In this document: positions 19,070-27,670 of the stretch, piece after piece
Layout: each line of letters opens with the position of its first letter
How positions within the stretch are numbered: the stretch's first letter is position 1
Source: Microtetraspora niveoalba
Lineage (GTDB): Bacteria; Actinomycetota; Actinomycetes; Streptosporangiales; Streptosporangiaceae
Length of the DNA stretch: 64,000 nt
Assembly (NCBI RefSeq): GCF_001570405.1
Contig: NZ_BBYM01000015.1
Span: forward strand, 42,274-106,273
Reading direction: 5' to 3'
Made by a program: the position numbers and the translations under genes
The notes under the pieces: generated by a model
The model's database searches: none
The model's input: only the letters and a program-made list of their open reading frames with translations
What the model was told of the DNA's origin: nothing

Positions 19070-19081
19070 TACGTTTCCCGC
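19070..19081 (+). promoter_or_regulatory. Leaderless -10 element (TACGTT, 6 nt before ATG)
   Basis: TACGTT at 19070-19075 lies 6 nt before the ATG at 19082, with no ribosome binding site. This spacing puts the transcript start at or next to the start codon. The same arrangement recurs at several other genes here. Confidence 0.5.
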
Positions 19082-19852
19082 ATGACGCGCCTCCTCCTCG
19101 TCCGCCTCGCTCGCCTCGCCCGCGAACGCCTGCCCGCGCTCCCCGGCATCCGGCGCGGCCGTGCGTCCGCGCCCGGGGGGCGCCCGCGGTTCCCGCCCGC
19201 CGGGGATCGGCTCGACATCCTGCGCGTCGGGGAACGGCTCCGCATCGCGTCCGAGCTGCACGACGTCGTCGCCCACGACCTGAGCGTGATGACACTGGCC
19301 GTGGGCGCCGGGCGCGTGTTCATGGACAGGGATCCCGCGCGGGCGGTCCAGACGCTCCGTGCCGCGGAGGAGTCGGGCCGCCGGGCGCTGTCCGACCTGC
19401 AACGCGTGATGGCGCTGCTGCGCGTGGACGATGTCCCGCGCGTCCCGCAGCCCCGCCTCGCCGAGCTGCCCGCCCTGCTGGACGCGTTCACCGCCGCGGG
19501 ACTGGAGGTCACCCTCACCGAGGAGGGCGTACGGCAGGCCGCCCCCGCGCTGGAGTTGTCGGCGTACCGGATCGTCGAGGAGGCCCTCGGCAACGCCGTA
19601 CGTCCCGGCGCGGCGCGGACGGCGGCGGTCACGCTCCGCTGGACCCAGAGCGTGCTCGACCTGACCGTCCGGGACGACGGCGCGCCACGGGAGCGGCTGT
19701 GCAGCACTTGGGAGCGGGCGTCGCTGTTCGGCGGCTCCGTTTCGGCGCGCGCGCTGCCCGGCGGCTTCGAGGTGCGGGTCCGGCTGCTCGCCGGTCAGTC
19801 CGCCTCGGTCAGGCCGATCGAGAAGGCCGCGTCCAGGTCGTGGCGGGAGTAG
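19082..19852 (+). CDS. Soluble NarL-type sensor histidine kinase, probably degenerate
   Basis: A 256-residue protein with a basic N-terminus and no membrane segment. A HisKA_3 dimerisation domain carries the phospho-acceptor motif ASELHDVVAHDLSVM. The ATPase domain keeps the N-box (AYRIVEEALGNAV) and a DDG, but the usual glycine-rich lid (GLRGM type) is replaced by CSTWERASLFGGS. ATP binding is therefore doubtful. No response regulator is adjacent. Its 3' end overlaps the convergent Lrp-like gene by 58 bases. The start is a leaderless ATG; an upstream extension from 18881 is unlikely. Confidence 0.7.
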   Translation: MTRLLLVRLARLARERLPALPGIRRGRASAPGGRPRFPPAGDRLDILRVGERLRIASELHDVVAHDLSVMTLAVGAGRVFMDRDPARAVQTLRAAEESGRRALSDLQRVMALLRVDDVPRVPQPRLAELPALLDAFTAAGLEVTLTEEGVRQAAPALELSAYRIVEEALGNAVRPGAARTAAVTLRWTQSVLDLTVRDDGAPRERLCSTWERASLFGGSVSARALPGGFEVRVRLLAGQSASVRPIEKAASRSWRE

Positions 19853-20082
19853 GTGCGGAAGGCGATGTGGGTCTCGGTCTGCAGCACCCCGGGCACCTTG
19901 TTGATCCGGCCCGGCACGACCTCGGCGATCTCCTCGTACCGCCTGACGCGGATCATGGCGAGCAGGTCGTACTCACCGGTGATCGAGTAGACCTCGCTCA
20001 CCCCGTCGAGCTCGGCGACCGTCTGCGCGACCTCGGGGATCCGGTCGACATCAGCCTTGATGTGCACGATCGCGGTGACCAT
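19795..20082 (-). CDS. Lrp/AsnC-type ligand-binding (RAM) domain protein
   Basis: A 95-residue protein consisting only of the AsnC ligand-binding domain (MVTAIVHIKADVDRIPEVAQ..., GEYDLLAMIRVRRYEEI). There is no DNA-binding helix-turn-helix. Stand-alone RAM proteins can bind amino acids or modulate full-length Lrp proteins. The AGGAG before the ATG fixes the start. A trpD-linked location suggests, but does not show, an amino-acid role. Confidence 0.88.
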   Translation of the reverse strand: MVTAIVHIKADVDRIPEVAQTVAELDGVSEVYSITGEYDLLAMIRVRRYEEIAEVVPGRINKVPGVLQTETHIAFRTYSRHDLDAAFSIGLTEAD

Positions 20083-20161
20083 TCGCGTTCTCCTGTTTTC
20101 CAGTCGGGGTTCGTCGTCGCGCCCGGCCCGCGCCCCATTGCGCGGGAGGCGGGATCGTGCT

Positions 20162-21916
20162 TCATCGTAGGGGCTTCCCCTCGCGCGGCTGGTGCCCGGG
20201 GAGTCCCTGGTAGGCGCGCTCCATCCGTGCCCTGAGCCGGCCCGCGCCGTACGCGGGGAGGCTCCACGTGCCGTCGACGCGGACCAGCCGCACGCCGGGC
20301 GACTCGAGCCAGCGCAGCACGCACTCGGTCTCCTCCGCGCTGGCGGCCGGGATCGGGCCGGGGCCGGGCGACACGGTCTCGGCCGTGGCGACCAGGGCGT
20401 CGACGTAGGGCACGGGGTGGGCGCCGCGCGGCATCACCCCGGCGGCGGCGAGCCGCCCGTGGCGCACCACGTGGATGTCCCAGCCCCCGTCGAACGCGGG
20501 GGCGGCCGCCACCATCTGCGGGATCGCGGTGAGCGAGCGCAGCCGCTGCATGCGCGCGGCGGTCCGGACGTAGGCGGCGAGCCGGTCGCGGTCGACCGCC
20601 GCCTCCTCGTAGCGCTGCTCCGCCGACAGGCGGCGCATCCGCGTCTCGATCGCGGACACGACCACCTCGGGGTCGCGCTCCATCGCGTGCCGGGCGCTCT
20701 CGACGTGCCGCGCGTAGTCGTCCTCGCTCTCGCGCCCCTCGCAGGGCGCGCCGCACCGGCCGAGCTCCGCCAGCGTGCAGGCGGCGCGGCGGACCCGTGG
20801 GGACAGCCGCTGCGTGCACTGCCGCAGCGGGAGCGCCTCGTGCAGGGCCGCCCGGGCGTCGTCGGCCACCCGGCTGCCGGAGAACGGCCCGAGATAGGTG
20901 CAGCCGTCGTCCCGCAGCTCGCGGACGACGCTGAGCCGGGGGAACGGCTCGTCGGTCAGCTTGAGCCAGACCACCCGCTCGGGGAAGCGGGACCGCTTGT
21001 TGTAGCGCGGCTTCGCCGCCCCGATCATGCGCAGCTCGCGGACCTCCGCCTCCAGCGCGGTCGCGCACACGATCGTGCGGACACTCTCGGCGATGCCGAC
21101 CATCTCGCGGACGCGCGGCCGGGTCTCGCTCGCCGTGAAGTAGCTCCTGACCCGGTTGCGCAGGTTGGAGCTCTTGCCGATGTAGAGCGCCTCGCCCTTC
21201 GCGTCCTCGAAGACGTACACACCCGGGGCGCCGGGCACCGACTGCGCCAGATGCCGCTTGCGCTGCTGCTCGGGCGTGGGGGCGCGGACGAAGCCGCGCA
21301 GGTCCTCCAGGGTGTGCACGCCGAACGACCCGGCCCGGCCGATCAGGCCGTGCAGCACGTCCACCGTGGCCCTCGCGTCGGCGAGCGCCCGGTGGCAGGG
21401 CTCGGTGGAGCTGCGGAACAGCCGGGCGAGGGTGCCCAGCTTGCAGTTGGGCGTCTCGTCCCTGGTGAGCACCCGCCGGGCCAGGTCCGCGGTGTCGACC
21501 ACGGGATTGGCCGGCGGCGGATAACCGCCGGCGGCGCACGCCGCCTTGATGAACGCCATGTCGAACGGCGCGTTGTGCGCGACCAGCGCGGCGCCGGTGA
21601 TGAACTCCAGGAAGCCGGGCAGCACCTCGGGCATCTTGGGCGCGGCCACGACCATGGCGTCGGTGATGCCGGTCAGGACCGAGATGAACGGCGGGATCGG
21701 GCCGCCGGGATCGACCAGCGTGGCGAACTCGCCGACGACCTCGCCGCCGCGCACCTTGACCGCCCCGATCTCCGTGATGGCGTGCTCGGCCGCGGCCCCG
21801 CCCGTCGTCTCCAGGTCGAAGACCACGAACGTCACATCGCGCAGGGGAGTGCCCAGCTCGTCCAGAGTGCCCTGTACCGCTTCCACGCGCCCGACCTTAG
21901 AGACGGCCACCGACAT
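20162..21916 (-). CDS. DEDD exonuclease / UvrC-like GIY-YIG fusion
   Basis: A 584-residue nuclease. The N-terminal DnaQ-type exonuclease (about residues 25-190) has FDLETTGG, AHNAPFDMAF and HRALADARAT, giving the DEDDh acidic residues. The C-terminal half begins with a GIY-YIG domain (PGVYVFEDAKGEALYIGKSS) and contains a cysteine cluster and a UVR-type coiled segment (RMRRLSAEQRYEEAAVDRDR). It resembles Cho-like proteins and is widespread in actinobacteria, where a DNA repair role is presumed. Compared with UvrC it lacks the RNase H and HhH domains. Start ATG at 21916. Confidence 0.9.
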   Translation of the reverse strand: MSVAVSKVGRVEAVQGTLDELGTPLRDVTFVVFDLETTGGAAAEHAITEIGAVKVRGGEVVGEFATLVDPGGPIPPFISVLTGITDAMVVAAPKMPEVLPGFLEFITGAALVAHNAPFDMAFIKAACAAGGYPPPANPVVDTADLARRVLTRDETPNCKLGTLARLFRSSTEPCHRALADARATVDVLHGLIGRAGSFGVHTLEDLRGFVRAPTPEQQRKRHLAQSVPGAPGVYVFEDAKGEALYIGKSSNLRNRVRSYFTASETRPRVREMVGIAESVRTIVCATALEAEVRELRMIGAAKPRYNKRSRFPERVVWLKLTDEPFPRLSVVRELRDDGCTYLGPFSGSRVADDARAALHEALPLRQCTQRLSPRVRRAACTLAELGRCGAPCEGRESEDDYARHVESARHAMERDPEVVVSAIETRMRRLSAEQRYEEAAVDRDRLAAYVRTAARMQRLRSLTAIPQMVAAAPAFDGGWDIHVVRHGRLAAAGVMPRGAHPVPYVDALVATAETVSPGPGPIPAASAEETECVLRWLESPGVRLVRVDGTWSLPAYGAGRLRARMERAYQGLPGHQPREGKPLR

Positions 21917-21931
21917 TCCCCGCCGGTACGG

Positions 21932-22492
21932 CTACGCCGTGGCGGTCCACTCCCGCCGGAGCATCCCGTAGACGAGCTCGTCGCTCCACTCGCCCTTGAA
22001 GATCTCGTTCTCCACCAGATGGGCCTCGCGGCGCATGCCGAGACGCTCCATGACCCGGGAGGAGGCCGTGTTTCGGCTGTCGCAGCGCGCGTAGATCCGG
22101 TGCAGGCCGAGGTCCGCGAACCCGAGCCGCAGCAACTCCCCGGACGCCTCCGTGGCGTACCCCCGGCCGTGGTGGGCCGGGTGGAAGGCGAAGCCGATCT
22201 CGCCCTGCCGGTGTTCTCGGCTGCGCCAGAACAGGTAGAGGTCGCCGATCAGCGCTCCCGTCTCGCGCAGCTCCACGGCGATGCTGAGGGTGTCGTTCTC
22301 CTCGCTCAGTGCGGCCTGCCTCGTCTTCGCCTCCAGGGCCGTCCTGGTCTCGTCCCGCGTGCGCGCCTCCCAGTAGAGGTAGCGGGCCACGTCGGGACGC
22401 GAGTGGAAGGAGTGCAGCTCGTCGAGGTCGTCCATCGTGAAGGGGCGGAGCAGGAGTCGGGGGGTTTCGATGGGATAGGACGGGTTCAGCAC
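21932..22492 (-). CDS. GNAT-family N-acetyltransferase (RimJ/RimL type)
   Basis: A 186-residue acetyltransferase. It has IETPRLLLRPFTMDDLDELH, the acetyl-CoA binding HPAHHGRGYATEAS loop and the C-terminal NTASSRVMERLGMRREAHL of the RimJ/Acetyltransf_3 group. The substrate is unknown and could be a protein N-terminus or a small molecule. The start is a GTG with AGGA 7 nt upstream. It lies 4 nt after the WXG-like gene and is probably co-transcribed with it. Confidence 0.87.
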   Translation of the reverse strand: MLNPSYPIETPRLLLRPFTMDDLDELHSFHSRPDVARYLYWEARTRDETRTALEAKTRQAALSEENDTLSIAVELRETGALIGDLYLFWRSREHRQGEIGFAFHPAHHGRGYATEASGELLRLGFADLGLHRIYARCDSRNTASSRVMERLGMRREAHLVENEIFKGEWSDELVYGMLRREWTATA

Positions 22493-22496
22493 CGGA

Positions 22497-22730
22497 TCAT
22501 CCTATTGCCGGACCGGCGGGCCCGCGCGCCTCCCGATCCAGCCGTGCCGCGACGCCGCGCAGGTCCTCGGCGACCAGGTGCAGCGTCACGCGCCAGCCGT
22601 ACAGCTCCCGGTCGAACCGCTCGGCCGCCGGGCCGGTCCAGCGGGGGGACCGCCGCAGCGCCGCCACCGGATCGAGCAGGTCGTCGAACCAGGGCGCGGC
22701 CCTGCGCATCGCGTCGCTCTCGAACGTCAC
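22497..22730 (-). CDS. Small helical WXG100-like protein
   Basis: A 77-residue, mostly helical protein with a central Trp-x-Gly turn (RSPRWTGPAAERF) between two amphipathic helices. This is the layout of WXG100/ESX-type proteins, which often act as secretion partners or helical chaperones. It begins at a GTG (VTFESDAMRR) and is divergent from the DUF1023 hydrolase gene, 57 bp away. Such pairs are common in actinobacteria, which supports the call, but no secretion system is visible nearby. Confidence 0.6.
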   Translation of the reverse strand: MTFESDAMRRAAPWFDDLLDPVAALRRSPRWTGPAAERFDRELYGWRVTLHLVAEDLRGVAARLDREARGPAGPAIG

Positions 22731-22774
22731 ACGCCCAGCCTGGCAGAAGCGGGAACAGAGCGTGACCGATGGCC

Positions 22775-22787
22775 TACGATCCGCAAG
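22775..22787 (+). promoter_or_regulatory. Leaderless -10 element (TACGAT, 7 nt before GTG)
   Basis: TACGAT at 22775-22780 is followed by 7 nt and the GTG at 22788. No ribosome site is present. Confidence 0.5.
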
Positions 22788-24206
22788 GTGACCATGCTGT
22801 GGTTGGCCGACGCGCCGTCCCTGCGCGCGCTCGCCGCCCGCCTGGACGATGTGTCGGGCCACCTCGCCCCGCACGCCGGCGGAGTCCTGTCGCCCGTGTT
22901 CGGCCCCGGCCAGATGGCACGCCACCCGGAGCTGGCACAGCACGCCGACCGGCTGCGGGCGCTGCGGCGCTGGTGCGAGGAGGCGTCCGCCGACCTGCGG
23001 CGCAGGGCCGCGATCGCCGAGCAGGCCGAGGCGGTGGCCCTCGACCCCGTCGAGCCGCCCGCCGTACGGACCGGGCTGGTCGCCGCCGCGTCCGGCGCGG
23101 GCGACGCCGCCCTGTCCGAGCTCCGGCTCCTGGTCGAGGGACGGGAGGCGGGGCCCGGGCGCGACGAGGCGGTGGCCGCGTTCTTCGCCGCCCTCCCGCC
23201 GGACGCCGCGTTCGCGGTCGCCCTCGCAGGCGCCGCCCTGGTCGGCCCGCTCGGCGGCGCGCCGTACGAGCTGCGCTACGCGGCGAACCGGCTGCTCATC
23301 CGCCAGGCCCGCGCAGAGGCGGCCGCCCTGTGGCTCACCGACCGGGCCGCCCTGCTCGCCCGGCTGCTGGAGCCGCGCGCGGTGCCGTTCACCCGCGACG
23401 GGAAGGTCGTCGTGCGGCCGGCGCCCAGGCAGTTCCTGCTGTTCGACCCGAGAGGGAACGGCCGCGTCGCCGAGGTGTTCGGCGACCTCGCCTCCGCGAC
23501 CTCCGTCGCCGTCACCGTGCCCGGCACCGGGAACAACCTCACGACCTACAGCGACGGCCCGGGCACGAACGCGCTCGCCCTGCACGACTTCGCCGAACGC
23601 TTCTCGGCGGGACGTACGGCGACGATCGCCTGGATGGGGTGCGACCTGCCGCAGACGCTCCCGCAGGCGGCGTGGACGTCGTACGCCGAGGCCGGCGGGC
23701 CGATGCTGCGCGACTTCGTGGCCGGCCTGCGTCTCCGGGACGACGTCCACACCACCCTCGTGGGCCATTCGTACGGCAGCACGGTGACCGGGCACGCCGT
23801 CACCGCCGGTCTGCGGCCCCGGAACCTCGTCGCCGTGGCGAGCCCGGGATGGGGGGTCTACTCGGCCGACGGCCTGCACGCCCCCGGCACCCGCCTGTAC
23901 GCCCTGCGTCACCCCCACGACGTGATCGGCGTGGCCCCCGTGCTGTCGCTGATGTCCAAGACGGGGCTGCTCGGCCTGCTGGCCACGCCGTGGACGGGCC
24001 ACGGGCAGGACCCCGTCCTCCTCGACGGCGTCACCCGGCTGGCCACCGGCACCGACCGCGATCTCGTACAACTCGGCTTCGACGTCGACGCCCACGGCGA
24101 CTACTTCACGACCACGGGAAGAAGCCGTGTGGCCACCGAGAACATCGCACGCGTCATCGTCGGGGATCCGCCTTCGATCGGCTTAAGGAAAACGAGGAAC
24201 AGGTGA
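22788..24206 (+). CDS. Alpha/beta hydrolase with DUF1023 domain
   Basis: A 472-residue protein. The first 200 residues are helical and Ala-rich, like the WXG-type N-terminal region of this family. The C-terminal part is a DUF1023 alpha/beta hydrolase with the nucleophile S328 in GHSYGST and the region SVAVTVPGTGNNLTTYSDGPG. Catalytic partners are likely the Asp in HPHDVIG and the His in VDAHGDYF. DUF1023 proteins are actinobacterial and of unknown substrate; many accompany WXG-like proteins. The GTG at 22788 is leaderless. The stop shares a base with the ATG of the following lipoprotein gene. Confidence 0.85.
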   Translation: MTMLWLADAPSLRALAARLDDVSGHLAPHAGGVLSPVFGPGQMARHPELAQHADRLRALRRWCEEASADLRRRAAIAEQAEAVALDPVEPPAVRTGLVAAASGAGDAALSELRLLVEGREAGPGRDEAVAAFFAALPPDAAFAVALAGAALVGPLGGAPYELRYAANRLLIRQARAEAAALWLTDRAALLARLLEPRAVPFTRDGKVVVRPAPRQFLLFDPRGNGRVAEVFGDLASATSVAVTVPGTGNNLTTYSDGPGTNALALHDFAERFSAGRTATIAWMGCDLPQTLPQAAWTSYAEAGGPMLRDFVAGLRLRDDVHTTLVGHSYGSTVTGHAVTAGLRPRNLVAVASPGWGVYSADGLHAPGTRLYALRHPHDVIGVAPVLSLMSKTGLLGLLATPWTGHGQDPVLLDGVTRLATGTDRDLVQLGFDVDAHGDYFTTTGRSRVATENIARVIVGDPPSIGLRKTRNR

Positions 24207-24673
24207 TGAAGCGTCCGTTGTTGGTTGCGCTTCTGACCATTGCGACAGGTGTCGGGGGGTGCGGAACGGTGAGTGATGAGAAGCACGATCCCACAATCGC
24301 CGAGGCGATCCTTCAGCTCACGCGCGCTGTGGACGAGACTCTGCGAACAAGTGATGTGCAAGGCGGCCGCAGGGGAGAAAGGCGCCCCTGGCCCTGTGAT
24401 CTAGAGGGACATCATGCCGTTTCCTACAGTTACGACGTTGATTCGACGAACCCTGAGGCGGTGGTGAAAAGGGCCCTCGCCTACTGGACCGCACGGGGCG
24501 TTCGGGTGGTAGACGACAGTTCCGGTAGATCGATACACCCGAGCGTCACATTGGCGGGAGAACTGTTCGAACTCGGGATATACGCGTTTCCCGAAAGAGG
24601 TCAGGTGTGGATCGCGGGCAACACGGTTTGTCTGGCGGGGGAGGTTCCGGAGGGCTGGCGGGACGTCCGGTGA
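24206..24673 (+). CDS. Small lipoprotein of unknown function
   Basis: A 155-residue protein with a lipoprotein signal (MKRPLLVALLTIATGVGGC, lipid-attachment C19). The mature part has two Cys (PWPC, NTVC) and a compact alpha/beta look (AVVKRALAYWTARGVRVVDD, IYAFPERGQVWIAG). I do not recognise the family. The region is clearly less GC-rich and has different codon use from its neighbours, which hints at later acquisition. Its ATG overlaps the stop of the DUF1023 gene, so the two are co-translated; it may protect against or cooperate with that hydrolase (inference). Confidence 0.75.
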   Translation: MKRPLLVALLTIATGVGGCGTVSDEKHDPTIAEAILQLTRAVDETLRTSDVQGGRRGERRPWPCDLEGHHAVSYSYDVDSTNPEAVVKRALAYWTARGVRVVDDSSGRSIHPSVTLAGELFELGIYAFPERGQVWIAGNTVCLAGEVPEGWRDVR

Positions 24674-24913
24674 GGGGACGGACGGCCGTGTGAAGGGGGC
24701 GTGCGCGCCGCCCGGAGTGGGCCGTCCTGAGTCCGTATCGCAACCAAGCGGTTGGCTGAAGTCCGTTAACCTCGCAGTTCGGCATCGTACGGGCTGCCCG
24801 GCGATGCCGGGAGAGGGCGCCGAGGGGCGGCCGCGCGGGCGGCAGAGGGCCCGACCTGGCCAGGGGCGCGACAGCCGTACCCTTTAAAAAGGACAAGGAT
24901 GAGGAGCAAGCGG

Positions 24914-26230
24914 ATGAGTTCAGCCGGAGAGGGCCTGTCTCGTCCGCTGCCGGAGCAGGTGCGCTTACACGTGGTGGAGCTCGCGGCTCAGGTGCTGGGA
25001 TCCATGCCGGCCGCCGCGATCCCGCCTCAGTTGCGCGGCATCGCCAAGTTCGACCCGCGCAAACGCGCCCGCCTCGGCGGCGCGCCGATCGCCGCCCTGC
25101 TGGAATCCGACAAGGAGTTCCGCGAGACGGTCGCGGAGACGCTGAGGACCGCCTGGCCCGACCTGGTCGCCGGTCTCGCCGAAGGTGTGGTCCCGGCGGC
25201 CGCCGAGCCGGTGCTCGTCGCGGCCGCTGCCTATCTCACCCGCCCCGCGGGCTGGCCCGATCTGGTCGAGCGGGCCCGCGAGGACCTGGAGCAGAGCTCG
25301 TCCGCCGAGGCGGGGCGGGACCAGGTGGAGTCGCGGCTCCGCGAGCAGCTCGCCGCTCAGCGTACGGCCGCCAAGGAGGAGGCCGAGCGTTTCCGCGAGC
25401 AGCTCAGGGTCGCCCGCGCGGAGAACGCCGATCTGCGGCGCAAGCTGCACGACGCGCGGGAGCGGGCCAAGGCGGCCGAGCTCCGGGCGGTCGAGCTGGA
25501 GGCCGAGACCGCCGAGGCCAGGGCCAGGGTGGCGAACGCCAGCGGCGCGGCCGAGACCGAGGTGCGCAGGCTCAAGGAGCGTCTCGCGGACGCGGAGCGC
25601 CACCTGGAGGCGAGCCGGCGGGCCGCCCGGGAGGGGCGCAGCGTGGAGGACGCCCGCATCCGGGTGCTCATGGACGCGTTGCAGGACGCCGCCGCCGGGC
25701 TGCGCAAGGAGCTGGCGCTGCCCACGATGATCAGCAAGCCGGCCGACTACGTGTCGGCGGTGGTCCCGGGCGCGCCGAGCGTGCGGGCGGTGCCCGCGAG
25801 GGCGCTCGCCGACGACGACCCCCAGCTCTTCGACCAGTTGCTGGCCATCCCGAACCTGCACGTCATCATCGACGGCTACAACGTCACCAAGACGGGCTAT
25901 CCGACGCTCACGCTGGCGGACCAGCGGGCGCGGCTCCTCACCGGGCTGGGCGGCCTCGCCGTACAGGCTCGCGTGGAGGTGACCTGCGTCTTCGACGGGG
26001 CGGAGCTCAACGGGCCGGTCCAGGTCTCGGCCCCGCGCGGGGTCCGGGTGATGTTCAGCGCCCCCGGCCAGATCGCCGACGACCTCATCCGGCAACTGGT
26101 CAAGGCGGAGCCGATGGGCCGTGCCATCGCCGTCGTCTCCTCCGATCGCGAGGTGGCCGATTCCGTACGCCGGATGGGGGCCCGGCCGGTGCCGTCGCTG
26201 CTGTTGCTCCGCCGTCTCGGCCGCGCCTGA
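24914..26230 (+). CDS. NYN-domain (YacP-like) putative RNA-processing protein with coiled coil
   Basis: A 438-residue protein. A short N-terminal domain (residues about 1-110) is followed by a long charged coiled coil (roughly 125-250, rich in Ala, Glu, Arg). A C-terminal NYN/PIN-like nuclease domain carries the acidic residues of IIDGYNVTKTGY, CVFDGAE, ADDLIRQL and VVSSDREV. NYN domains are metal-dependent RNases; the substrate is unknown. The ATG at 24914 has GAGGAG 7 nt upstream; the ATG at 24899 is also possible. Confidence 0.88.
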   Translation: MSSAGEGLSRPLPEQVRLHVVELAAQVLGSMPAAAIPPQLRGIAKFDPRKRARLGGAPIAALLESDKEFRETVAETLRTAWPDLVAGLAEGVVPAAAEPVLVAAAAYLTRPAGWPDLVERAREDLEQSSSAEAGRDQVESRLREQLAAQRTAAKEEAERFREQLRVARAENADLRRKLHDARERAKAAELRAVELEAETAEARARVANASGAAETEVRRLKERLADAERHLEASRRAAREGRSVEDARIRVLMDALQDAAAGLRKELALPTMISKPADYVSAVVPGAPSVRAVPARALADDDPQLFDQLLAIPNLHVIIDGYNVTKTGYPTLTLADQRARLLTGLGGLAVQARVEVTCVFDGAELNGPVQVSAPRGVRVMFSAPGQIADDLIRQLVKAEPMGRAIAVVSSDREVADSVRRMGARPVPSLLLLRRLGRA

Positions 26231-26356
26231 TCACCCAGCGTTCCGCATTGATCGCCATAGGTGATGACCAGGTCGAATACCTGCGAATAGGTTGAATCGC
26301 CATGATCGCCTGAGTAAAGTCGCGCCCCAGATTTGTCTATATCGAAGGGGGCCTGA

Positions 26357-27316
26357 GTGCGAGGGCGTGTACCGGTGGCCGTCGGCTTGGCGGCGGTGGC
26401 GCTGCTGCTGCCCATGACTGGCGCGCAGGCCGACCCCAAGCCCACGGTCGCGCAGGCCAAGGCCAAGCTGAAGAAGCTGAACGAGCAGGCCGACAGGGTC
26501 GTGGACCAGTACAACGCGGCCAACGAGAAGTGGAAGAAGGCCAAGAAGCAGTACGCCGAGATCAACGCCAGCTACGCCGAGAAGGCGGAGCGGGTCGACG
26601 TGCTGCGTACGACCCTGGTGACGGTCGCCTCCAGCGCGTACCAGACCGGCGACGTGATCAGCATGGGCCTGTTCTACAGCGCGGATCCCGACTCGATGCT
26701 CAGCGGTCTCGCCGCGCTCGACCAGCTCTCCCAGGGGCGGGCCAAACGGCTTGAGGAGTACCAGGGCGCGATCGCCGATCTCAAGCGGCAGCGCGACCAG
26801 AAGAAGAGCGTCTTCGACGAGGCGGCCAAGGTCAAAAGCGACCTTCTCAAGGAGAAGAAGAAGGCCGACAAACTGGTCAAGGAGCAGACCGAGCTGCTGC
26901 GCCGCCTCGGGGCGTTCAACGCGGGTAATCCCAACAGCGCGGGCGTCGCCTATTCCGGCCCCGCCTCGGGCAACGCGCTCGCGGCGCTCCAGTTCGCCTA
27001 CCGGCAGATCGGCAAGCCGTACCGTTACGGCGGGACCGGGCCGAGCGGATGGGACTGCTCGGGGCTCGTCCAGGCCGCCTGGTCGGCCGGCGGGGTGTCG
27101 CTGCCGCGTACGAGCTACGAGCAGTGGGCGTGGGGGGCGAGCCGCAGGGTCTCGCTCAGCGAGTTGCAGGCCGGCGATCTGCTCTGGCACGCCGGGTACG
27201 GGCACGTGGGCATCTACGCCGGGGACGGCAAGGTCGTCCACGCCCCCCAGACCGGTGACGTGGTGAAGGTCGTCACGCTCGCCGAGTACCACGCGATCGG
27301 GGCGGTGCGTCCCTGA
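26357..27316 (+). CDS. Secreted NlpC/P60 endopeptidase with coiled coil (RipA-like)
   Basis: A 319-residue exported cell-wall hydrolase. A signal peptide (cleavage after GAQA) is followed by a helical coiled-coil part (about residues 30-190) that resembles the autoinhibitory or FtsX-binding segment of RipA proteins. The C-terminal NlpC/P60 domain contains the catalytic C234 in WDCSGLV, H283 in GYGHVGIY and a third polar residue in VVHAPQTG. These enzymes cut the D-Glu to diaminopimelate bond. The GTG has AAGGGGG upstream. A 23-bp hairpin follows. Confidence 0.92.
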   Translation: MRGRVPVAVGLAAVALLLPMTGAQADPKPTVAQAKAKLKKLNEQADRVVDQYNAANEKWKKAKKQYAEINASYAEKAERVDVLRTTLVTVASSAYQTGDVISMGLFYSADPDSMLSGLAALDQLSQGRAKRLEEYQGAIADLKRQRDQKKSVFDEAAKVKSDLLKEKKKADKLVKEQTELLRRLGAFNAGNPNSAGVAYSGPASGNALAALQFAYRQIGKPYRYGGTGPSGWDCSGLVQAAWSAGGVSLPRTSYEQWAWGASRRVSLSELQAGDLLWHAGYGHVGIYAGDGKVVHAPQTGDVVKVVTLAEYHAIGAVRP

Positions 27317-27358
27317 CCTCGCGTCCCTGATCTCCGTCGCCGGCGGCGACGGCTTCCC

Positions 27359-27408
27359 CGAACACGAGAGCGGGGCACCGGTCAGCCGGTGCCCCGCTCT
27401 CGTGTTCG
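27359..27408 (+). terminator. Very long perfect hairpin after the NlpC/P60 gene
   Basis: A perfect 23-bp stem (27359-27381 with 27386-27408) closed by the 4-nt loop TCAG. The core is GAGAGCGGGGCACCGG. It is 42 nt after the stop codon. There is no U-tract. It is the longest perfect stem I find in the window. Confidence 0.8.
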
Positions 27409-27577
27409 CGGCCCCGGTTCTCGCTTCGCGCGGGGATCCGAGCCGCCGGCGGCCTGCCTGAGAGGCCGGCCGCGCACCCGCGCATCAGTCCCTGGCACCC
27501 TGCTCACCGGACTCGGCGCCCGCGATCGCGAGTCCGGCTCGCCATCGGAAGAATGGGCGCCCCTGCCGCCCGGAGCG

Positions 27578-27599
27578 AAATGTGATGACTTTCACATTT
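27578..27599. promoter_or_regulatory. CRP/FNR-family operator 1
   Basis: TGTGATGACTTTCACA is a perfect TGTGA-N6-TCACA palindrome, extended to 8-bp arms (AAATGTGA / TCACATTT). This is the consensus of cAMP receptor proteins (Crp, GlxR). It lies in an unusually AT-rich stretch about 510 bp before the second NlpC/P60 start. Confidence 0.75.
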
Positions 27600-27670
27600 T
27601 CATCGCTTCGACAGACCTGGACGGCCGATCTTCTTCGGTAAAGAAATCACCAAAATCGATCTACCACTGC

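Noticed and set aside
18881-19081. N-terminal extension of the histidine kinase
   Set aside because: It includes the trpD terminator hairpin and has no domain; the leaderless ATG 19082 is better.
22497-22503. Leaderless -10 (TAGGAT) for the GNAT gene
   Set aside because: The same bases form AGGA at good spacing to the GTG and lie at the end of the upstream gene, so an ordinary operon with a ribosome site is simpler.
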